From Scalesia atractyloides (taxonomy: Eukaryota; Streptophyta; Magnoliopsida; Asterales; Asteraceae), in assembly GCA_947069175.1 (NCBI GenBank), contig CAMTDV010000009.1, forward strand, positions 11,603,663 through 11,667,662: a stretch of 64,000 nucleotides of DNA, given 5' to 3'. Positions 57,464 through 64,000 of the stretch are shown here, one piece after another. Each line of letters opens with the position of its first letter. Within the stretch, counting starts at the first letter, position 1. The position numbers and the translations under genes are program-made. Below the pieces are notes generated by a model. It searched no databases and had not been told where the DNA came from. It saw only the letters and a list, made by a program, of their open reading frames with translations.

Positions 57464-58600
57464 GTGTCCAAGCGAACAAGTACTGTGCAAGGAGTACAAC
57501 GCTTTCCTAGCCCATATCATGAACCCGAGAAGGAAAAGAACACCTTGAAAGACGTACCTGTTGTTTGCGACTCCCCTAAAGTCTTTCCCGACGATTTACC
57601 TAGTTTACCCCCTACCCGTGATGTCGAATTCCGTATTGATCTAATCCCCGGTGCTACACCCGTCGCTAAAGCTCCCTATCACCTTGCACCCTCCGAAATG
57701 CGCTAGCTATCTACCCCAACTTCAAGAGTTACGTGATAAAGGCTTTATACACCCGATCACATCACCTTGGGGCGCACCTGTCCTTTTTGTGAAAAAGAAG
57801 GATGGATCATCCCAAATGTGCATCGACTATAGGGAACTTAACAAGCTTACCATTAAGGACCGCTACCCTCTTCCTCGAATCGATGATTTATTTGACCAAC
57901 TCCAAGGTGCTACTTGTTTTTCGAAGATTGATTTACATTCCGGATATCACCAGCTACGTGTTCATGAGCAAGACATTCCAAAAAACGCCGTTCGTACTCG
58001 CTATGGCCATTATGAATTCGTGGTCATGCCTTTTGGACTTACAAAAGCGCCTGCGGTCTTGATGGATTTGATGAACCGTGTGTGCAAAGCCTTCTTGGAC
58101 CGTTTCGTCATTGTTTTTATTGATGATATCCTCATTTACTCGAATTCGAGAAGCGACCAAGCGCCACATCTTCGTTTACTTCTCGAACTTCTCCAAGGAA
58201 ACCGTCTCTACGCCAAATTCTCCAAGTGTGAATTTTGGCTTAATGAAGTCCAATTTCTCGGTCACGTCGTCAATGACCAATGAATCCACGTCGATCCCGC
58301 CAAAATTGAAGCTTTAAAGAGTTGGAATACTTCAAAGAATCCGTCCGAAATCCGTTCTTTCCTCGGATTGGCGGGTTACTACCGCCGATTCATCACCGAC
58401 TTTTCAAAAATCGTCGTGCCTCTCAGATCTTTGACTCATAAGGATAAACCTTTTGTTTGGGGCCCCGAACAGGAGGAAGCCTTTCAGACTCTCAAGGGTA
58501 TGCTTTGCGACGGTCCCGTTCTCGCACTTCCCGACGGAGATGACGATTCATTTTTTATTACAATGCCTCTAACCTAGGTCTCGGTTATGTTCTCATGCAA
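57464..58600 (+). pseudogene. chromovirus reverse transcriptase
   Basis: Conserved blocks: LPSLPPTRDVEFRIDL (57598), SPWGAPVLFVKKKDGS (57765), CIDYRELNKLTIKDRYPLPR (57820), KIDLHSGYHQLRV (57922), YEFVVMPFGLTKAPA (58012) and active site FIDDIL at 58116-58133. Then SFLGLAGYYRRFITDFS (58356) leads into the connection domain. Breaks: a frameshift between 57650 and 57710 and a TGA at 58281-58283. The catalytic Asp pair is intact. Confidence 0.93.
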
Positions 58601-58900
58601 CGAGACAAGGTTATCACGTATGTGTCTCGACAACTCAAAATCCATGAGAAGAACTACACAACCCACGATCTTGAACTTGGTGTAGTTTTTTTGCGTTAAA
58701 GATATGGCGACACTACCTATATGGTACAAAGTGTACGGTCTTCACCGACCATAAGAGCTTACAACACATCTTTAATCAGAAAGAACTAAACATGCGCCAA
58801 CGCAGATGGGTTGAACTTCTCAACGACTATGATTGTGAGATACGCTACCATCCCGACAAAGCAAACGTCGTAGCCGGTTCTCTCAGTCAGCGAAGCTATG
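58540..58900 (+). pseudogene. chromovirus RNase H, catalytic Asp lost
   Basis: The block NASNLGLGYVLMQRD lies at 58562-58606. Its first residue is Asn (AAT, 58562-58564) where the family has the first catalytic Asp. HEKNYTTHDLELG (58648) and FTDHKSLQHIFNQKELNMRQ (58740) follow with their acidic residues. Frameshifts near 58560 and 58695 break it. Confidence 0.85.
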
Positions 58901-59970
58901 TGTATAGCATTCATGACGTTCAAGCCCAGAATAAACTCGAAACCCTGATTCATGAAACCCAGCACATATGCTTCATTGAGAATACCTTGTACGAGGAAAT
59001 GAAATGTGGTGCCGAAACCCAGCTGGAGAATAAGTCTGACGGGATCTATTACTTTCTGAATCGCATTTGGATCCCTAACCGTAATGACCATCGAGAGTTA
59101 CTAATGACCGAAGCCCATAAGTCTCGATATTCCATTCACCCCGGTGCCGACAAGATGTATCAGGACCTTCGCTCCACGTATTGGTGGCCGGGTATGAAAA
59201 AGAATATCGCTCTATACGTGTTGAAATGCTTAACTTGTGCGAAAGTTAAAGCCGAACATCAATGCCCCTCTGGCTTACTCGAACAGCCCGACATCCCGGT
59301 GTGGAAGTGGGAAAGTATAGCTATGGATTTTGTTATAAAAATCCCTCGAACCTCTTCTGGTCACGATAGCATTGGTGGTATCGTTGATCGCCTTACGAAA
59401 TCAGCCCATTTTATTGCCATAAAAGAAGACTAAAAGGTAGAACGATTAGCACGAATCTATACTGACGAAGTCATTTGTCGACACGGGACACCTCGTGACA
59501 TCATCTGTGATCGCGATGGTCGCTTTACTTCACGTCTCTGGGAGACTTTCCAAACCGCACTCGGTACTAAGCTTAACCTTAGTACTGCGTTCCATCCTCA
59601 AACCGACGGTCAGACCAAGCGCACGATTCGCACCCTTGAAGACATGCTTCGATCATGTGTTATAGATTTCGGTGGTAATTGGGATATGCATTTACCTTTA
59701 ATATAATTCTCGTACAATAACAGTTATCATACTAGTATTCAAATGGCACCTTTGAGGCATTATACGGTAGAAAATGTCGATCGCCTATTGTATGGCACGA
59801 GATTGGAGACACCCAGATCACTGGTCCCGAGTTAATTCAAGAGACGATAGACAAGATTCTCCAAATTAGAGACAATCTTCTGAAAGCTCGTATTCGTCAA
59901 AAGAGTTCTGCCGATAAACGCCGCTAGCCCCTACAATTCGAAGTGGGAGATCACGTTCTCTTAAAGGTTT
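58900..59970 (+). pseudogene. chromovirus integrase, catalytic Glu lost
   Basis: HHCC zinc-binding region: H...HPGADKMYQDLRSTYWWPG and CLTCAKVKAEHQ (59110-59262). Core: MDFVIKIPRTSSGHDSI (59323) with the first Asp, and CDRDGRFTSRLWE (59508) with the second. In the third block, HPQTDGQTKRTIRTLED (59593), the catalytic Glu position of the D,D-35-E triad reads Lys (AAG, 59617-59619). In-frame stops occur at 59431, 59704 and 59926. The C-terminal part has EALYGRKCRSPIVW with a frameshift near 59751. Confidence 0.9.
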
Positions 59971-59984
59971 CACCTTGAAAAGGA

Positions 59985-60395
59985 GTGATCCGTTTCGGAA
60001 AGAAAGGGAAACTAGCGCCACGATACGTGAGTCCCTTTAAGATTCTGGAAAGAATTGGAAAAGTGGCCTACCGACTCGAATTACCGAAAGAACTCAACAA
60101 CGTACATCCGACTTTCCATGTCTCGAACCTCAAAAAGTGTTTAGCTGAAGGAAATCTTCATGTGCCACTGGAAGATTTGAAAATAAACGAAACGCTGCAT
60201 TTCGTGGAAAAGCCAGTAGAAATCATGGATCGAGAGATCAACAAATTTCGACGCTCTCGCATTCCAATTGTGAAAGTCCGATGGGAAGGCAAACTCGGTG
60301 CCGAGTTCACTTGGGAACTCGAAAGTGATATGAAAGCTAAATATCTCATCTCTTCATTAAGGCCGCCACCTGAATTTCGGGACGAAATTCCCTAA
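59985..60395 (+). pseudogene. chromovirus integrase tail with chromodomain
   Basis: A 136-codon open segment. Residues 1-50 are the GPY/F-like tail (KKGKLAPRYVSPFKILERIG and HPTFHVSNLKKC). Residues 78-120 (60216-60344) have the chromodomain pattern: a leading hydrophobic strand, IPIVKVRWEG, then FTWELESDM and a short helix. In chromoviruses this domain binds modified histone H3 tails and targets integration. The frame ends at TAA (60393-60395), 12 bp before the 3' LTR. It connects to the upstream part through a TGA at about 59977. Confidence 0.85.
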
Positions 60396-60407
60396 AGGAG
60401 GGGAGAC
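60394..60407 (+). other. polypurine tract
   Basis: AAAGGAGGGGAGAC directly precedes the 3' LTR start TGTAACAACC at 60408. It overlaps the pol stop codon, and GGGACGAAATTCCC precedes it as in the related elements. Confidence 0.9.
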
Positions 60408-62723
60408 TGTAACAACCCGATCTTTCGGACTGTTATCCGAATTCCGTTAATTCCGTTTATTTCTGTTTCAACCCGTTTGTACTCTGAGATTTATTGTAAT
60501 GGTTTACAACTATTTTGAAATGCATATTATATCGCTTATTTATCACATTTAAATCGCTTAATACTCCCAACTCTCAACGCAAACTTGAATCGCGGATAAT
60601 TATGTTACATTATGTTATTTATGTGTTATGTGTGTTGTATGATTTATGGTTGTATTCGTTATCACAACGCTCACACGAATCGCTAAATCACAATATCTTA
60701 TTATCAAAACGCCTAACGCCCTGCTAAAACGCTTCACATAACTATCTAATACGAATCGAATCGCCAAACGAGCACCTAACAATCAGATAACATACAAAAC
60801 TTAGCCACCAGGCCAAGTTCGCCCAAAGTTGGGCACCCCAACTTCGCGCAAAGTTGATCAGGGCAGAACTAAGGACAAGTTCGCCCAAACTTGTCCAAAT
60901 CAAGAGAAACGGGAAAGTTCGGCCGGACTTGTGACAAGTTCGCCCGAACTTGTGACAAGTTCGCCTGAACTTGCTGTCTGCCACCTTATTTCCCCCTCAC
61001 CTATAAATACCCAGCACCTCCATTCATGCTCTCTTGCTGCAACTTCGCTCCAGAGCTCCCAAAACCGAATTTCCTCGTTTTCCCAAGTAAGACCCACTCG
61101 TTTGATGCAAACCACAACGTTCTCCACTACGATTTTACACAAGGATTACATTCGTTTTCATCAAAACCTCTCTGTTTATATTTTCTATAAAACTTATTGT
61201 TTAAGCTTAGATCTACCCTTAAATGGGTTTATTGGACTTAGCTTTGGCTCTCCAAGCTAGAAATCTTGATGATTTCGACTCACCGAGTGTTAGATCTGAG
61301 AAAATTCAAAGTATTGATTTTTACACCAAATACTGACTAACTGACGTATGTTTCGTTCACTAAGTAGTGGAACGAGGCATTGTCAACAATATACTTGAAA
61401 TGGATTCGCATCAATGTCTGTTTCAAGCAGAAAACTCAGATCCGGAAGCATAAGGACGATGGAGTCACTTGCACGGACTGGACTAACTCGTATGAACTGA
61501 CAAGTTCGCACGGATTAGCCCGAGTTCCTATAAAATGGCTAAAACTTGCTCTCAAAGACCTCTCCACCCTATGGTTTGCTCAGTAGCTCAAGGTTGGAGG
61601 GATGGACACTCGATTTCCTCAGCAAACGATGCGAAAACACACAATTTTGGACCAAAAACAGACAAGTTCGCTCCAAAACAGATAAGCTCGCTCCAAAAAG
61701 GGCAAGTTCGCCGAAGTTGCCACCAGATTGTTGCCAACTTTGACCGAACTTGTACTAAGTTTCTCTGGAACCATGGTAACTTCGCCCGAACTTGTACCTG
61801 GCTTAAGTTGGGTACAACTTCGCCTGAAGTTGGCTTCCAACTAAAGCCAGTATAAGTTCGACCGAACTTGTCTACTGCCTCTTCACATTTCGACCGTTTT
61901 AGCACTTCGGAAGACTGATGCACTTCTGTTCTCGCTTACAGGCTGATCCCGGCGCTCCCTTCAATCCCCAGTAGTTCGTGTTTCTTCGTTGAGCACCGAC
62001 TGTGAGTATACTTGAACCCTTTTTCGCTTAAAGGCACTTTTGGGTGTTACATACGTTCTCTATATAAAAACACGCTACATAAAACGCTAAATTATTTTAC
62101 CGCTAACCGCTCTTGCATGTTATACGTGAACCGCCGAATGTTTGTTTGCTATGTGTAAATGATGAGGACTCGCAGACCACCCTTAGCAACGATAGTACTA
62201 TAGTTTGGACTCAGCACCCGATTGGTTCGGGGGTTGTTAAGGCTCGCATATTTACTTTACGTACGTGTTTGCTGTTGTGAACACGTATCGCGCATACTCC
62301 ACCTCGCTGTCGTGTTGGTTAGCTTGTATCATTATTGTTAGCTTACTTAGATTCACTTTTTCTACGTGTACATGTTGGTTATGCGTAAACGCTTTATCGC
62401 TATTATTATGCTATTAAACCTGTTTACTCACCTTTACTTATTGTATTGACTTGTATTTTAACATATGTAACAGGTTGATGGATTACGCTGCAACTGGACT
62501 TAGGATTGTCTTTAAAAACTTGTAATAAAAACCTAGTTGTCGAACTGTTTTGTTTGAGGATGATGTAATCCGTATGACTTTTGATGTGAATGTTTAGTTC
62601 GATTGTATGGGAAATTGGATGTTATTAAATATTGTCAGATTAATAGTCGTTGTGGAAATTCTTGAGCAATCTGTTCGCTTAGTGCCGCGCCCTGATGATT
62701 CTGCCATCGGTTGGGGTGTGACA
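60408..62723 (+). repeat. chromovirus 3' LTR (2.32 kb)
   Basis: Starts TGTAACAACCCG and ends GGGGTGTGACA at 62723, followed by AAGGT. Promoter palindromes at 60922.5, 60943.5 and 60964.5 lie before TATAAAT at 61002. It retains about 45 bp (61950-61995) that the 5' LTR lacks. Confidence 0.95.
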
Positions 62724-62728
62724 AAGGT

Positions 62729-63161
62729 AACGTCAATTATTCCTATTGTTTATTATTCAATTAATGGCGTTTTTATCGATAATGTTTTCTCAGACGAGGA
62801 TGTTTCTTCGAGTGAAAGTTTTTGCCCGCAAACTGGTTTTCCATTTATCATTCCTGACGCTAGTGAAGAGATAAAGCCAAAAATAGACATGATATTCCCA
62901 AGCCTCGATGATTGTCATTCATTTTATGTTAGGTATGCGGCTGCTTGTGGTTTTTTGTTAGGAAAGGGACTGTGAAGATAAGCGACAAAGGAGAAACACA
63001 TATTAAGTATTACATGTGTAGGAGATCTGGGGTATATAAGGACAAGAAGGTTGATACGTTGGACCCTAATCAAAAGTCAAGGATTGCTCGATCCAATTTT
63101 ACATAGAGGACTGGTTGTGGAGCATAATTATGTGTAATATTTGAGGCTGGATCATGGAAGG
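62729..63161 (+). pseudogene. FAR1/Mutator transposase N-terminal domain, interrupted
   Basis: The frame encodes PSLDDCHSFYVRYAAACGF, the start of the FAR1-type DNA-binding domain of plant Mutator-like transposases and their domesticated relatives. It is followed, after a frameshift at about 62972, by YYMCRRSGVYKDKK and, past a TAG, by RTGCGA. The spaced Cys and the RTGC word fit the domain's zinc-binding (WRKY-GCM1) fold. In the uninterrupted host the ATG at 52404 would be in frame with this segment, with the chromovirus lying within the fourth codon. The 3' part is cut at 63162 by another LTR. A silenced FRS-family gene is the alternative, but the terminal repeat at 51729 favours a transposon. 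Confidence 0.75.
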
Positions 63162-63231
63162 TGTCACACCCCAACCGATGGCGAATTCATCGGGGCGAAC
63201 GTAAATAGATTGCTCGAGACATCATAACACT
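63162..63231 (-). mobile_element. fragment of a Tekay-like LTR end, minus strand
   Basis: On the minus strand this ends CCATCGGTTGGGGTGTGACA, identical to the last 20 bases of the chromovirus LTR (62704-62723). After 70 bp it is interrupted by a copia LTR at 63232. It is therefore a second chromovirus insertion, opposite in orientation, into the same FAR1 frame; the rest lies beyond the window. Confidence 0.75.
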
Positions 63232-63863
63232 TGTTAGGATCTAAGTTTGAATTAGTTGTGATTTTTGTTTCTAAAATGGAAAGTGAAGGTAAAAATCAAA
63301 GTAAAATGCAGCGGAATTATATGGAAAACTTTTATCACAACTAATGGTCGTTTATTTTGATCATTAGCTTTCAAACTTATAGTTTTTGCATGTGAATCAC
63401 AAACTCCCCCTTAGCCCAATAGGAACGTTTGAATAGTACATAAATGCAGAGTAGATGATAGGTGAATGATCTTTTAGATAGATAAATTAAATAGTGCATA
63501 CGATTGAGTATTTATACTAGCACTTCTAACCTCTGAGCATCTTTTGATGACATTAGGTTTGATAGTGACAGGTAACAAATAAAACTAACTCTAAGGACTG
63601 CTAAGCCTAAACTCTGATCAGTGCCAAGCACTGTTACATTGATATAAAAACTATTAAAGCTAAACATTGATCTCTATCCTCTGCTGTGTCTTCTTACAGA
63701 GCTTTGATCTTGTCGTTTAGTGTTGGAAGATGATAGAAGGCAGAGCTTTAGGCTAAGCAAAGTTTATTGAACAGAGCTTGTAAACTCCGTTATCAGGACC
63801 AAACGTCTGATGTGTTTTTGGCTTTATATCATCTGTTCCTTTTTGCAGGGTTCAATCCCAACA
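63232..63863 (-). mobile_element. copia-type 3' LTR, minus strand (632 bp)
   Basis: On the minus strand it starts TGTTGGGATTGAACCCTGC (63863) and ends CTTAGATCCTAACA (63232), giving TG...CA ends. Directly upstream (63875-63864) is the purine tract CCAGGGGAGATT. TATAAATACTC lies on the minus strand near 63517-63507. The internal region runs off the right edge. Target-site bases at 63227-63231 are ACACT; the other side is not in the window. Confidence 0.8.
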
Positions 63864-63875
63864 ATCTCCCCTGGA

Positions 63876-64000
63876 ACAGATGATGCCAAAACACATTTAT
63901 TCTTGATCTTTATTTCTCAACAAGAGTTCTCTTATTTGGCCTTTGAATTTAAGTTCAAAGTTAAGAGACTCATATCATCCACATCCTTTTCAAGCTCCAA
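63876..64000 (-). mobile_element. copia element, 3' untranslated part of the internal region
   Basis: 125 bp upstream (minus strand) of the purine tract. No open frame; it probably lies between the RNase H stop and the purine tract. Confidence 0.5.

Larger units (their letters stand above)
52415..62723 (+). mobile_element. Ty3/Tekay-like chromovirus, complete insertion, 10.3 kb
   Basis: Perfect target duplication AAGGT (52410-52414, 62724-62728). LTRs of 2267 and 2316 bp start TGTAACAACCCG and end GGGGTGTGACA. The order is LTR, tRNA-Met primer site, gag, protease, RT, RNase H, integrase, chromodomain, purine tract, LTR. The chromodomain would steer integration towards marked heterochromatin. 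Multiple frameshifts, stops and two catalytic substitutions make it inactive. The LTRs carry the same TTCGnnCGAA palindromes as the Ty1/copia Sirevirus. Confidence 0.95.

Noticed and set aside
62607..62728. Start of the FAR1-type frame at 62607 inside the chromovirus LTR
   Set aside because: The open frame runs from the LTR across its end into the host sequence by chance; the host start is better placed at 52404.

Overview
This is a plant nuclear window, most likely from an AT-rich eudicot. The mix of LTR families, the short DNA transposons and the many dispersed repeats recall Asteraceae, but that family-level guess is an inference. I see no intact cellular gene, rRNA gene, tRNA gene or CRISPR array. 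The window is a nest of transposable elements in AT-rich spacer, with a few gene-like fragments.

Layout. 1-2652: 5' end (LTR, tRNA-Asp primer site, start of the internal region) of a minus-strand Athila/Tat-like Ty3 element. It lies inside the integrase of a plus-strand Tekay-like chromovirus, whose remains run to 5590. The LTR/integrase junction is tandemly duplicated as an apparently identical 684-bp unit. 5591-14108: spacer with a Harbinger-type MITE, a tRNA-derived SINE with an 11-bp target duplication, a 17-unit minisatellite, an orphan exon and a fold-back MITE. 14109-29094: a 15-kb Sirevirus-type Ty1/copia element with LTRs, gag, pol and an extra env-position reading frame, and target duplication AACTT. 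29902-35772: a CACTA element carrying three further MITE-type insertions. 37006-39223: a Harbinger-type MITE and a fold-back Mutator-like element. 39619-48306: an 8.7-kb non-autonomous Ty3-type element with 2.86-kb LTRs, no coding region and target duplication CAATT. 48788-49271: a minus-strand solo LTR of copia type. 51729-63161: a Mutator-like element with a FAR1-type DNA-binding domain, split by a complete 10.3-kb Tekay-like chromovirus (52415-62723, target duplication AAGGT). 63162-64000: two further minus-strand LTR pieces.

All coding regions are broken by frameshifts or stops, so none of the autonomous elements looks able to move on its own. The chromovirus has also lost a catalytic Glu of integrase and the first Asp of RNase H.

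The most striking signal is regulatory. The Sirevirus LTR, the solo LTR and the unrelated Ty3 chromovirus LTR share a palindrome, AAGTTCGnnCGAACTT. In all three its centre lies about 37 bp upstream of the TATA box, with neighbouring copies about 21-24 bp apart. In the Sirevirus it also forms two arrays with roughly 42-45 bp spacing. The Athila-like LTR has a different palindrome (CACGGCCCCGTG type), again set in pairs about 20.5 bp apart just upstream of its TATA box. Helically phased, promoter-proximal palindromes shared across retrotransposon superfamilies look like a common host-factor docking system, or a convergent one, and deserve study.
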